A stretch of DNA of 64,000 nt from Acidovorax sp. KKS102 (GTDB lineage: Bacteria > Pseudomonadota > Gammaproteobacteria > Burkholderiales > Burkholderiaceae_C): assembly GCF_000302535.1 (NCBI RefSeq), contig NC_018708.1, forward strand, positions 1,302,001-1,366,000, written 5' to 3'. The position numbers were made by a program, and so were the translations under genes. The notes beneath the pieces were generated by a model that worked only from the letters and a program-made list of their open reading frames with translations, made no database searches and was not told the origin of the DNA. Each line of letters opens with the position of its first letter. Within the stretch, counting starts at the first letter, position 1. This document shows, piece after piece, positions 25,713-34,147 of the stretch.

Positions 25713-26863
25713 GGCTACGCTGAACAAGCCCTCGAAATTTCCCGCGCGAACGCGGAAGACGCCATTTTTTGGATTTTGTGGCCTCTTGCGCCGCCCATTT
25801 GGGCCGTTCGCAGGGCCTTGAGGCCCGATTTCCACCCTTACGGGCGCACCTGTCCCTGCTGTCGCCCTCGGGCAAGGAAAATGTTGGCCAGCGCCAAGGC
25901 CGTGAATGCGCGTGTGGCGTTCTTCTGCAGCCCGCGGTAGCGCACCTTGGTGAATCCCCACAGGCGCTTGACCACCCCGAACACATGCTCTACCCGAGCG
26001 CGGATGCGTGACTTGTTGCGGTTCTTGGCCCGCTGAACTTCGTCCACCTCGCCTGCACGGCGGGTGCGCTGGTTGGTGAAGTCTTTGGCTTGGGGCGCCT
26101 TGCCCCGGATCAGAGCCTTCTGGCTGGCGTAGGCCGAGTCGCCGTACACGCGCTGCTCGTTGCCATGCAGCAGATCGGGCAGCGGGTGTTTGTCATGCAC
26201 GTTGGCCGCCGTCACCACGGCGCTGTGCGCCAGCCCGCTTTGGCTGTCCACGCCAATGTGCAGCTTCATGCCGAAATACCACTGCTGGCCTTTGCGGGTC
26301 TGGTGCATATCGGGATCGCGCGCCTTGTCGGCGTTCTTGGTAGAACTGGGCGCGGCGATGATGGTGGCATCCACGATGGTGCCGGTGTTGACCTTGAAGC
26401 CGCGCTCCTGCAATTGCTGGCCTACCTTGGCAAACAGGGCTTCACCCAGTTTTTGCTCATTGAGCAGTTTGCGAAACTTCAGCAGCGTGGTGGCGTCGGG
26501 CACGCGTTCGCGGCCCAGGTCAATCCCCACAAAGCGGCGCAGACTGGCACTGTCATACAGAGCCTCCTCGCACGCCAGATCGGCCAGGTTGAACCAGTGC
26601 TGAAGAAAATGGATGCGCAGCATGCGCTCAAGGCCAATGGGCGGGCGGCCGTTGCCTGCTTTGGGGTAGTGCGGCTCTATCACCTGGCACAGAGCGGCCC
26701 ATGGCACTATTGTCTCCATGGTCCGCAAGAACTCTTCGCGTCGGGTGGGTTTGCGCGAATGCTCGAATCCGTTGTCTTGATCTGCGGCCATTGCCAAGGT
26801 CTGCTGCTTCATCTGCGGATAACGTTTGACCCCTCTCAATGGTGGACCTTAATCAGCGTTGCC
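25713..26863 (-). mobile_element. IS5-family insertion sequence
   Basis: About 1.15 kb with one transposase gene. The ends form an imperfect inverted repeat (left GGCTACGCTGAACAAG from 25713; right end reads GGCAACGCTGATTAAG inward from 26863). Flanks TTAG (25709-25712) and TTAA (26864-26867) fit an imperfect YTAR-type 4-bp duplication, as expected for the IS5 family. Confidence 0.8.
25838..26812 (-). CDS. IS5-family transposase
   Basis: A 324-aa DDE transposase beginning MKQQTLAMAADQDNGFEHSR. It has the N-terminal IS5 domain (RRFVGIDLGRERVPDATTLL), the first Asp in [17 protein letters not shown], the second in VYGDSAYAS, and the Glu region RARVEHVFGVVKRLWG. It looks intact. The start at 26812 gives the usual family length. 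A degenerate relative lies at 40760-41297. Confidence 0.9.
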   Translation of the reverse strand: MKQQTLAMAADQDNGFEHSRKPTRREEFLRTMETIVPWAALCQVIEPHYPKAGNGRPPIGLERMLRIHFLQHWFNLADLACEEALYDSASLRRFVGIDLGRERVPDATTLLKFRKLLNEQKLGEALFAKVGQQLQERGFKVNTGTIVDATIIAAPSSTKNADKARDPDMHQTRKGQQWYFGMKLHIGVDSQSGLAHSAVVTAANVHDKHPLPDLLHGNEQRVYGDSAYASQKALIRGKAPQAKDFTNQRTRRAGEVDEVQRAKNRNKSRIRARVEHVFGVVKRLWGFTKVRYRGLQKNATRAFTALALANIFLARGRQQGQVRP

Positions 26864-27013
26864 TTAACACGGTGGGAGTGTCAAGCAAGAACCTTTGCCA
26901 CCTTTGACCTCAATCAAGGGCCTGGACTGCAACAGGCATCCGATCCCTTCCCAAACGGCACTGCCCTGGATTTTGACGATCCAAGAGCCAGGGCAGCGAC
27001 ATCGGACTCAGGA

Positions 27014-27427
27014 CTATTTGGTAGGAGCGGCAGGTGTCTTGCCACTGCGGGCCAAAAATGCATCCAGTTCAGCGATTTCCTTTTTCTGAGCGGCAACGAT
27101 GTCCTTGGCCATCTTGAGCATTTTCGGGTCCTTGCCATCCCGCAACTGGGCCTGGGCCATGTCAATCGCACCCTGGTGGTGGACCCGCATCATCTGGGCA
27201 AAATCCACATCTGGGTTGCCCGACATTGGCACGGATGCCATCTTGTCGTTGTTCTCTTTCATCATTGCCTTCATGTCCATCTTGCCGTGAGGCATCGATT
27301 GATCCATACCGGCGCCCTTCATGCCCGAGTGGGGAGCGGTCTGGGCATGCAGTGCCAGAGGCGACAACAAGCCACAAGCTATGACAGCGGCGGCGGACAG
27401 CGAGTGAGAAGCTGGGAATGTTTTCAT
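27014..27427 (-). CDS. DUF305 periplasmic protein
   Basis: A 137-aa exported protein with a signal peptide to LHAQ (~29). A Met/His-rich linker (HSGMKGAGMDQSMPHGKMDM) precedes a DUF305 domain with DFAQMMRVHHQGAIDMAQAQL, the conserved His pair of the ferritin-like bundle. DUF305 proteins are common beside copper genes. It is followed upstream by a copper-storage-type gene on the same strand 29 bp away, so the two are probably co-expressed. Confidence 0.85.
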   Translation of the reverse strand: MKTFPASHSLSAAAVIACGLLSPLALHAQTAPHSGMKGAGMDQSMPHGKMDMKAMMKENNDKMASVPMSGNPDVDFAQMMRVHHQGAIDMAQAQLRDGKDPKMLKMAKDIVAAQKKEIAELDAFLARSGKTPAAPTK

Positions 27428-27456
27428 AGATGCTCTCCAGGAGTTAAGCAACGGGA

Positions 27457-27798
27457 TTAAGCCGCACGCGCCATGGCGTCGCACTCTTGGGCGCACTTGA
27501 GACAAGCCTGCGCACAGGCCTTGCAGTGGTCTGCCTCATGCCTGGCGCATTCATCGGCGCAGGCCTTGCAGATCTGAGCGCACAGCGCGCAAATCGCAGC
27601 TGCATGCTCGCTATTGCGCGCCATGGCGTCGGCCGCAAAGCTACACGCTGCTGCGCAGTCGACGTCCAGGGCAATGCAGCGTGCCATCATCTTCACGTCG
27701 TCTTCTTTCAAACAAGCTGCGAAGCACTGATGGCAGGCCGTGGCGCACGACTGGCAAGCCTCGATGCAAGACACATATTGGTTCGGGGTGTGGTTCAT
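27457..27798 (-). CDS. four-helix-bundle copper-storage-type protein (Csp-like)
   Basis: A 113-aa protein without a signal peptide and with about 18 Cys arranged as CxxxC pairs along helices: CIEACQSCATACHQCFAACL, then CIALDVDCAAACSF, CALCAQICKACADECA and CKACAQACLKCAQECD. This is the pattern of bacterial Csp copper-storage proteins, whose bundle core is lined by Cys binding many Cu(I). Lack of a signal peptide suggests the cytosolic Csp3 type. Good RBS before the ATG at 27798. Confidence 0.87.
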   Translation of the reverse strand: MNHTPNQYVSCIEACQSCATACHQCFAACLKEDDVKMMARCIALDVDCAAACSFAADAMARNSEHAAAICALCAQICKACADECARHEADHCKACAQACLKCAQECDAMARAA

Positions 27799-28146
27799 CA
27801 AAATCTCCTGATAAGTAGCTCGAAAGATGAGCGAGAACCTGCGCAGTTGCCTGCGAGGAGCGTCCATCTTTTGCAGTCTGGGGTAATCGGCGCTGTAGGC
27901 TGGCACCGCCAATTGACGCGGCTTTCGAGCTATTTGCCGTCGTTATGCGCCCTAGATTACGAGGAGATTTCAGGGCTGTAATTTACGCATCACATTCGCG
28001 CGAGGGTCGCCGCAACGGCCAGTTGCTATTCATATCTGTATGCCGGTCGTTTGCTCGTACAGTTGAGTTGCTGAGGCAACGACCGCGCAGCGCACTACGT
28101 TCATCGATGAAGAGCGTGATCAATGCAACATAAGCGTACGGCAAAA
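27799..28146. other. about 350 bp without a supported gene
   Basis: Only short open frames without ribosome-binding sites are present. I see no repeat, RNA gene or strong promoter apart from what must drive the Csp-like gene. Confidence 0.5.
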
Positions 28147-28374
28147 TCATCTTGATGAAGATGTAGGGACATCGACAATCGTGCCAACAGCCACCGATTG
28201 CAAGTACGCCCGATCAAGCGTTCCCTGGCAGTTGGTGTCTTTGCGTGCAAGTTCTTCAAGCGCACACAGCACGAGATCGGCTACAGCGAGTTCCCGCTGC
28301 CCGCGCGCTTGCTCAAAAACGCGCAAAAGTGCGTAGCTGAGCTGTCGACGGGTATCAGCAATCTTGTAGGTCAT
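28147..28374 (-). CDS. 75-aa protein of unknown function
   Basis: MTYKIADTRRQLSYALLRVF starts a small, mostly helical soluble protein ending VPTSSSR. A clear GGAGGTG sits five bases upstream of the ATG, better than many neighbours. No family recognised. It stands alone between the Csp and DUF4148 genes. Confidence 0.55.
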   Translation of the reverse strand: MTYKIADTRRQLSYALLRVFEQARGQRELAVADLVLCALEELARKDTNCQGTLDRAYLQSVAVGTIVDVPTSSSR

Positions 28375-28541
28375 AGCATCACCTCCATGCGTCGCTTTTG
28401 CCTAAACTGGCAGCTTGGGCCTTGTCCCTGTGTGAATGTCAAGAAGAGTGCAGGCCCTTAGGAAATCGCCTTCGAGCGAAGGTCCATCCTTCGCTCATGC
28501 GCTCTTCAGAGCATGCCAGCAACCCCCATGCGGCCTGTGGC

Positions 28542-28557
28542 TTTCAAAATCGTAATC
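28542..28557 (+). promoter_or_regulatory. candidate CopR/CzcR-type box upstream of the DUF4148 pair
   Basis: TTTCAAAATCGTAATC matches the sequences in front of copR (33747) and czcR (52403) at most positions under the pattern T-N-N-CAAA-N-N-N-GTAAT. It lies 107 bp before the DUF4148 start codon. Shared pattern suggests control by one of the two OmpR-type regulators encoded in the window. Confidence 0.4.
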
Positions 28558-28664
28558 GGAAGGTCACCGCTTCGTAGGGGTGCGGCTTCTAGACTTCTGT
28601 ACATGGCGCAGAAATCGCCACCTGGATGAACCATATCGGGCATCCGGCGCCACAGGAGACCATC

Positions 28665-29036
28665 ATGAAAGTTCGTACCGCAATCCTCGTCGCCAGCCTT
28701 GCCGGGTCCACTACTGCGTCCTTCGCCACTTCCGTTTACCACGCAAGCCCCAGCCAGGAGGAAGGCGTGAGCCTGGCCGCCGACCATCTGGGCAATGCGG
28801 TGAGCCGCCAAGCGGTTGAAAGCACCGTGCTGGCCGCTCAGAAGGACGGCACGCTGTACTGGATCAGCCGTGGCTATCCCGGTACCTATCCACTTGTCCC
28901 GGGCCCCAAGCTGACCAAGACCCGCCAGCAAGTCCTCGATGAGTTGCAGTCAGCCAAGCGCAACCCCGTCGGTCGTGACGGTGTGCGGGATATGGGCGGC
29001 GAAGCTGGCTGGGTCGATGCCCGCCAACTGCCCTGA
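28665..29036 (+). CDS. DUF4148 periplasmic protein
   Basis: A 123-aa protein with a signal peptide cleaved near SFATS. The mature start SVYHASPSQEEG and the segment QKDGTLYWISRG match the DUF4148 protein at 52524. The C-terminal KTRQQVLDELQSAKRN is one DUF4148 unit. GGAGACC precedes the ATG. The start at 28665 replaces an upstream in-frame Met that would bury the signal peptide. Family function is unknown; here it follows a possible metal-response box. Confidence 0.8.
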   Translation: MKVRTAILVASLAGSTTASFATSVYHASPSQEEGVSLAADHLGNAVSRQAVESTVLAAQKDGTLYWISRGYPGTYPLVPGPKLTKTRQQVLDELQSAKRNPVGRDGVRDMGGEAGWVDARQLP

Positions 29037-29131
29037 ACCCTCTCAACGATCACCGGCAACCGCGTGCCCTCCCAAACCGGCCTGCGGTTGCACCTGAACC
29101 ATTGCCATTTACCCAAAAAGGAAATCCCATC

Positions 29132-29659
29132 ATGAAACTGAAGTCCACCCTCATCGTCCTTTCCCTCATCGCCGCCCCTGCATTTGCTTCGGACCAAGTG
29201 GTCAGTAAGACGCGCGAGCAAGTCCGTGCTGAATTGGCGCAGGCTCAGCAGAGCGGCGACATGCTCGCCTCTGGCGAATCGGGTCTTACGCTCAAGCAGA
29301 TCAATCCTGGCGCCTATCCTGTGGCTACTTCGACTCAGGTCGGCAAATCCCGGGAGCAAGTGCGGGACGAGCTGGAGCAGGCTATCCGTACAGGCGACAT
29401 CATGGTCGCCGGTGAATTCGGCGTCAAACGCAATGAACTGATGTCAGGCCGCTATCCCATCGTGACAGGCAAATCGCTGAAGACACGTGACCAAGTCAAG
29501 AGCGAGCTGGCACGTGCCATCCGCGAAGGCGAAGTCGTCGCTGTGGGCGAAGACGGCCGCAAGCTCAACGAAATCTATCCGGACCGCTATCACGCAGCGC
29601 AGCATGCGGCCATGGCCACCACCTCGGACGAATCCTCCAAGGCGCCACGGTTGCAGTGA
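29132..29659 (+). CDS. three-repeat DUF4148 periplasmic protein
   Basis: A 175-aa exported protein: signal peptide to AFAS, then three ~40-residue repeats, each opening K(T/S)R(E/D)QV and ending G(R/A)YP or DRYH (roughly 25-64, 68-107, 111-150). Each unit is one DUF4148 module: a charged helix, then a GEsGxxxNE turn. It lies 95 bp after another DUF4148 gene on the same strand, so the two probably form an operon. Molecular function unknown. Confidence 0.8.
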   Translation: MKLKSTLIVLSLIAAPAFASDQVVSKTREQVRAELAQAQQSGDMLASGESGLTLKQINPGAYPVATSTQVGKSREQVRDELEQAIRTGDIMVAGEFGVKRNELMSGRYPIVTGKSLKTRDQVKSELARAIREGEVVAVGEDGRKLNEIYPDRYHAAQHAAMATTSDESSKAPRLQ

Positions 29660-29684
29660 GTTTTCCCAGGGGGTCAGCGGCTTA

Positions 29685-29720
29685 GCTGGAGGAGCCTTTT
29701 TCAAAAGGGCCACCTCCAGC
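29685..29720. terminator. candidate bidirectional terminator between the DUF4148 genes and fliE
   Basis: GCTGGAGG (29685-29692) pairs with CCTCCAGC (29713-29720). Inside, CCTTTT pairs with AAAAGG around a TC loop, giving a two-part stem. It lies between converging genes, the expected place for a terminator serving both strands. Confidence 0.6.
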
Positions 29721-29790
29721 TTGAATGCAAAGCGTGCCCACGGCCCCGACAGCAGGTGCGCACGACCGTTGTCTTACAACTCGCTCAAGA

Positions 29791-30099
29791 TCAGACCTGC
29801 ATGTTCATCACATCGGTGTAGGCCTGGACAATTCGATTGCGGCTTTGCAAGGTCGCCTGGAACGCAATATTCGACTTGACTCCAGCGAGCATGGTCCCTT
29901 CCAAGCTGACCGTGGGGTTGCCCAGTGTGACCTCTCGACTCAGCCGACCCGATTCACCTTGCAATTGGCTTGTGATTGTCAGCGCCTGCTTCATGGCGTC
30001 TAGAAAACCGCCCCCTTGGATGCTCGGTGCTGTGGACACAGAGTTTCCCAACAAACCGACTGGCGACAGACCATCCAATGGCTTGGTAGTGACGTTCAT
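29791..30099 (-). CDS. fliE: flagellar hook-basal body protein FliE, isolated copy
   Basis: A 102-aa protein with the FliE C-terminal signature MLAGVKSNIAFQATLQSRNR followed by IVQAYTDVMNMQV, and the usual FGGFLDAM-like middle (GGGFLDAMKQALTITSQLQG). FliE links the flagellar MS ring to the rod and is normally followed by fliFGHIJ. Here no flagellar gene is adjacent. The sequence looks complete, so it is either a displaced copy or carried by the island. The Met-rich, metal-related neighbours give no reason for it. Confidence 0.8.
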   Translation of the reverse strand: MNVTTKPLDGLSPVGLLGNSVSTAPSIQGGGFLDAMKQALTITSQLQGESGRLSREVTLGNPTVSLEGTMLAGVKSNIAFQATLQSRNRIVQAYTDVMNMQV

Positions 30100-30340
30100 G
30101 TCGAGGACCTCATGGTTGGACGAAGAATTTGCGAAGTGCCGCCTTGGAGATCTCTACCAAGGTGATGGTCCATAGTAGTTACTGGCGCCAGACCTGGATC
30201 GTTTTTGGGCGCAGGGTTTCAGCCGCTAGTCCCTCCGTTCGGGATAACAGGAAATTCATCTTGCCGACATCGCCGAGAATCGAACCCGAGGCTCAAGGAG
30301 CGAAACCCAGGCGAACCGCACCATGCAAAAAAACCGGGTC

Positions 30341-31603
30341 TCACAGCTGCTGCGAAATCTCCAGCAACGGCTTGATGCTGGACCCAAAGCGGCTCATGGA
30401 GGCATGGTTCTGCTCCAGCTGGCTGTAAGGCAAGTACCGGATTCCCAGCTCCGACACCCTGGAGAAGGCAGGCCTTTGAAGTTGCTCAGCGACCTTGTCT
30501 CTGCGATTGTCTGGAGCCACAAGAAACAATGCACAGTTGACTGCAACCGACGTGCCCAAGGCCAGGTCGAGCATTCGCACGATCCCCGAATAGATGGACG
30601 TGGTGTGCTCGACTTCAAATGCGGCCGCGACCTGCGATGTCTGAGTATCAATCCATACGACATCAATGAGTCGAATCGACTCCAGTCCCCTGTCCACGCT
30701 GGCAGGCAACTGCGCCAGACATCCGTCTCCCAAAAGGCCGCTGCCGTAGGAGCGACCCCGGTCGTTGGACGCTATCCAGACATCAAACCCGAGAGACTTG
30801 CCCAGATCGCGCAATGAAGCCTGAATACCCGTGTGGGTCGCATCGCTTTCGGTCGCCTGGGACATCTCCCGTTGCGATGCGGTGGATTCCAGCCGCACAC
30901 GTTCAAGGTCTTCTTGCCAGAGTGTCGCCGTCGCCGCATCCATTGCTTGTGGCGGCGCTGCATATCGGCCACTGCCAATGTCAAACATGAGTCCCGCAAT
31001 CGCACCGAGATCATTCGATAGTTTCAGCCGGTACTGCGCGTTCAAGCGCAGCAAGCCCTCCCGCATAGAGAGATAGTGGTCCCAACGTCCGAGCTTCACG
31101 CGCCCGCCAGTCACTGCGTTGAAACCATTGACAATGGCAGTGTTAAAGGGAGAGAGCAGCGTTGGGTGGATGAAATACAGCAAGTTGGCGACTGCTGGGC
31201 CCAAGCCTTTGATGCCGATTGCATCGATGCGCTGTATGGCGGCAACGACGTCTTCTGCGCAATCGCAGTGATCGCAGGTGTGAAGAAGGTCTGCAAAGGC
31301 GCGCTGATTGCTTGCGTTCTCGTAGATGTCCGGAATGCGCAGCTTGGGTTTCCAGAGGAACGCGTGGTCCGCACCCTTGAAGATCTGGCGCTGCTCCGCC
31401 ACGGAGCCAACGATTGTCTCTAACGAGGATCCTCGGTAGGCGTTGCCAAACGTTCCCGCCCGGATGTCCTCCACCACTTGCGCAATGCCTCGGCGAATAG
31501 AGCGGAAGTTTTTGATCCGCTGATCCCACAAGAACCAGGTGTTGTAGGTGCTGCTGGGATCTGCCTTCCAGCAGTCAATGAGGGTGGCCAGGGGGTCATG
31601 CAT
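30341..31603 (-). CDS. PD-(D/E)XK-like nuclease-fold protein coupled to copRS
   Basis: A 420-aa protein of unknown function. Residues ~120-155 contain a helix-hairpin-helix-like GIKGLGPAVANLLYFIHP. The C-terminal domain has DVWIASNDRGRSYG, then RLIDVVWID and AAFEVEHTTSIYSGIVRMLDL, a D...ExE arrangement typical of the restriction-endonuclease fold. I start at 31603 because that ATG overlaps the histidine-kinase stop at 31596-31598, so it is the third gene of copR-copS. Stand-alone relatives are usually called type II restriction-like. Why a metal two-component operon carries one is unknown. Confidence 0.65.
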   Translation of the reverse strand: MHDPLATLIDCWKADPSSTYNTWFLWDQRIKNFRSIRRGIAQVVEDIRAGTFGNAYRGSSLETIVGSVAEQRQIFKGADHAFLWKPKLRIPDIYENASNQRAFADLLHTCDHCDCAEDVVAAIQRIDAIGIKGLGPAVANLLYFIHPTLLSPFNTAIVNGFNAVTGGRVKLGRWDHYLSMREGLLRLNAQYRLKLSNDLGAIAGLMFDIGSGRYAAPPQAMDAATATLWQEDLERVRLESTASQREMSQATESDATHTGIQASLRDLGKSLGFDVWIASNDRGRSYGSGLLGDGCLAQLPASVDRGLESIRLIDVVWIDTQTSQVAAAFEVEHTTSIYSGIVRMLDLALGTSVAVNCALFLVAPDNRRDKVAEQLQRPAFSRVSELGIRYLPYSQLEQNHASMSRFGSSIKPLLEISQQL

Positions 31604-33002
31604 CTGTTGTGAGGCGCTTGCCAATGTTCTGAGCACTGGGGAAATACATCGAAAAGCAGGTCATGCCATCGACCGAACTCACTGACATGCTGCCGCCGTG
31701 CGCGTGAACGATGGCCTGGGTGATAGAAAGGCCAAGGCCCGCTCCATCTGAGTCCAGTTGCTTTCGCGATTTGTCGGCCCGGAAAAACCGGTCAAAGAGG
31801 CGGGGGATCATTTGCTCGTCGATGGGAGGGCCGGCGTTCAGGACGTTTACCGTAGTTCCGTGGGCATTGCCCATAACGTCGATGACCACGCGCTCACCAG
31901 CGGGCGTGTAGCGAATCGCATTGGACAAAAGATTGCTCAGGGCTCGACGGAGCATCAATCGATCACCCCAAACCTCTGCCTGCCCAACGAGCTCCAGCCG
32001 CACCTGCTTTTCTTCGGCCAGCGCCTCATAGAAGTCATACAGGGCTCGCGTTTCATCGTGAACCGCGATTTTCTCGGTGCTGGGAAGGATGAGTCCGTGA
32101 TCGGCCTTCGCCAGGAACAACATGTCCGCAACCATGCGCGCCAGTCGCTGGTACTCCTCCGCGTTGGACGCGAGGATGTTACGGTACTCGTGCGGGGAGC
32201 GTGCCTGGCTGAGGGTGACCTGTGTCTGCGTCATCAGGTTGTTGATCGGCGTACGCAACTCGTGGGCCAGATCCGAAGAAAACTCGGACAAGCGATCAAA
32301 CTCCTCTTTCAAGCGCCGGAGCATCTCGTTGAGGGTTGTAGCCAAGTCTGCCATCTCCACCGGAAACTCCTGAGTTGGCATCCGATCGTCCAGCCGCTGC
32401 GCCGTGATCGCCATCGCGCGAGACCGCATTGTCCGAAGGGGCGCCAAGCCATTCTTTGCAGCCCACCAGCCCAGGATCCCAGCCACCAGCGTTGCCAATG
32501 CCACGTAACCCACGAGCACCCGAATCAGGCCTTGCATGAAATGCTTGTGGTGTGCGATGTCCAACGCGACCCAAATCTGGAGCGGTGCTTGAGAGGCGCC
32601 CGGCATCGATACGGATTCGGACATCCCTCGGTACTCGCGGTCATTGGTCTGCCAGGATGCGACCCCCAAGCGGGCTTTCTGGGTTTGGGCGATGAGGTCC
32701 TGTGGAAACTGGAAACCCGTGGTCGCGTAAAGCGGGTCCTTGTCACGGAAAACGCTGACAAAAAGGCCCTCGTGGCTGTGCAAAACGTCGTCCAGCCGAA
32801 TTTTGAGGTCCTGCGGTGACGTGGATTTTCCTATCACCTCACGTGTGAGGTGAATTTTGTCGCGCAGAGCATCGCGGTCGAGTTCCACAAAATGCCGGTC
32901 AATGGAAATGGCAACAAGTGTCCCCAGGCCAACAAGCACGAGCCCGGAAGCCAGCGTAAAAAAGACTGTCAGTCGTGTCGTGAGCGAGTACCGAGCTATC
33001 AC
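31596..33002 (-). CDS. copS: heavy-metal sensor histidine kinase (CopS/CusS type)
   Basis: A 468-aa inner-membrane kinase with a first helix at 10-32, a periplasmic sensor domain (~35-165), a second helix (~168-188), HAMP, then the H-box [17 protein letters not shown]-box [14 protein letters not shown] and G-boxes DRFFRADKS and GAGLGLSI. The length and HELRTPINN motif fit the CopS/CusS/CzcS group. It overlaps copR by 4 bp. Copper is the likely signal from the divergent copper genes, though zinc-type sensing cannot be excluded. Confidence 0.88.
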   Translation of the reverse strand: MIARYSLTTRLTVFFTLASGLVLVGLGTLVAISIDRHFVELDRDALRDKIHLTREVIGKSTSPQDLKIRLDDVLHSHEGLFVSVFRDKDPLYATTGFQFPQDLIAQTQKARLGVASWQTNDREYRGMSESVSMPGASQAPLQIWVALDIAHHKHFMQGLIRVLVGYVALATLVAGILGWWAAKNGLAPLRTMRSRAMAITAQRLDDRMPTQEFPVEMADLATTLNEMLRRLKEEFDRLSEFSSDLAHELRTPINNLMTQTQVTLSQARSPHEYRNILASNAEEYQRLARMVADMLFLAKADHGLILPSTEKIAVHDETRALYDFYEALAEEKQVRLELVGQAEVWGDRLMLRRALSNLLSNAIRYTPAGERVVIDVMGNAHGTTVNVLNAGPPIDEQMIPRLFDRFFRADKSRKQLDSDGAGLGLSITQAIVHAHGGSMSVSSVDGMTCFSMYFPSAQNIGKRLTTDA

Positions 33003-33685
33003 ACATTCTCCTGGGGTGCCTCAAGCACATAACCCATGCCTCGCACCGTCTGAATCAGCTTGGCGTCATAGGCATCGTCAATCTTGGCCCGAAGCCTGCG
33101 CATCGCCACCTCAATCACGTTGGAATCGCTGTCGAAATTCATATCCCACACCTGCGACGCGATCAGAGAGCGCGGCAGAACTTCCCCTTGGCGGCGCATC
33201 AGCAGCTCCAGGAGTCCGAACTCCTTGGCCGTGAGGTCGATGCGTTTGCCAGATCTGCTGACTCGCCGCCGCAAGAGGTCTAGTTCTAGATCGGCCACCT
33301 GGAGGACCGTCACCTCGGTGCCATTGCGACCACGCCTGAGGATGGTGCGCGCTCGCGCCAATAGCTCGGCAAAGGAAAACGGTTTGACCAGGTAGTCGTC
33401 CGCCCCCAGTTCCAACCCTTTGATCCGGTCTTGCACCTGATCCTTGGCCGTGAGAAACAGTACGGGCATCTCCAGGCCCCGGCGACGCAGATTGGTGAGC
33501 ACCTGCCAGCCATCCATCCCAGGAAGCATCACATCCAGGATCACCAGGTCGTAGTCACCTTCCTGGGCCAGATGCAGGCCATCGACTCCGTTGTGAACCA
33601 GATCGGCGTTGAACCCTGCCTCACGCAAGCCTTGGCGCAGGTATTCGCCGGTTTTGATTTCATCCTCGACGATCAATATCTTCAC
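32999..33685 (-). CDS. copR: OmpR-type response regulator (CopR/CusR type)
   Basis: A 228-aa regulator. The receiver domain 1-115 has acidic residues VEDE and phospho-acceptor Asp51 in [13 protein letters not shown]. The C-terminal winged helix (130-225) has [20 protein letters not shown] and [21 protein letters not shown]. It is 144 bp divergent from the copper operon beginning at 33830, with a candidate box between. It probably activates both directions. Confidence 0.9.
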   Translation of the reverse strand: MKILIVEDEIKTGEYLRQGLREAGFNADLVHNGVDGLHLAQEGDYDLVILDVMLPGMDGWQVLTNLRRRGLEMPVLFLTAKDQVQDRIKGLELGADDYLVKPFSFAELLARARTILRRGRNGTEVTVLQVADLELDLLRRRVSRSGKRIDLTAKEFGLLELLMRRQGEVLPRSLIASQVWDMNFDSDSNVIEVAMRRLRAKIDDAYDAKLIQTVRGMGYVLEAPQENV

Positions 33686-33746
33686 GGGATCTCCCTGTCT
33701 GCGAATGACGGCAAGTGTGCCTGCAGATCGCGGGCTTTCTTTCAGA

Positions 33747-33762
33747 TGACAAAGATGTAATT
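33747..33762. promoter_or_regulatory. candidate CopR box between copR and the copper operon
   Basis: TGACAAAGATGTAATT fits the CAAA-N3-GTAAT pattern shared with the czcR and DUF4148 promoters. It resembles known CusR/CopR boxes and lies in the divergent promoter region. Confidence 0.55.
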
Positions 33763-33829
33763 AAGCCGTTATGTCGGCGGAAGCCTTGGGATCACACAAT
33801 GCGTTGCATCAAGAACGCATGGTGAACCT

Positions 33830-34147
33830 ATGAAAATTTCCTGGCTTTCACGACCTATATCAACCCCCTGGCTGGCCGCCGCGCTAATAGCGCCGTCCCT
33901 GGCTCTGGCTCAGATGCCAGAGGGCGAATCCGCCAAGGTGGACTATCAGCTTTCGTACCGATCAGCCCTCTCGGGCTACGAAGCCTACAAAGAGCAATCC
34001 GTCCAGCCCTGGAAAGCGGCCAATGACAAGGTGGGCGAGATCGGAGGCTGGCGCACCTATGCCAAGGAAATTCGCCAGACGGCACCCACAACCGGCCAGG
34101 ACCAACCCGCGCAGGGCCATGACGCACACCACGGGGGCAAACAATGA
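33830..34147 (+). CDS. small exported copper-operon protein
   Basis: A 105-aa protein with a signal peptide ending ALAQ near residue 28. The mature helix VDYQLSYRSALSGYEAYKEQ is followed by a His tail (GHDAHHGGKQ). It is the first gene after the CopR-type box. Its stop overlaps the TolC-type lipoprotein start (ATGA at 34144), showing coupling. Similar small proteins precede TolC-type lipoproteins in other copper operons; no function is established. Confidence 0.75.
   Translation: MKISWLSRPISTPWLAAALIAPSLALAQMPEGESAKVDYQLSYRSALSGYEAYKEQSVQPWKAANDKVGEIGGWRTYAKEIRQTAPTTGQDQPAQGHDAHHGGKQ

Noticed and set aside
30270-30300. tRNA T-arm-like sequence (GGGTTCGATTCTC on the minus strand)
   Set aside because: The T-loop and stem can be drawn, but no matching acceptor, D-arm or anticodon stem is found upstream. 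I treat it as chance or a remnant.
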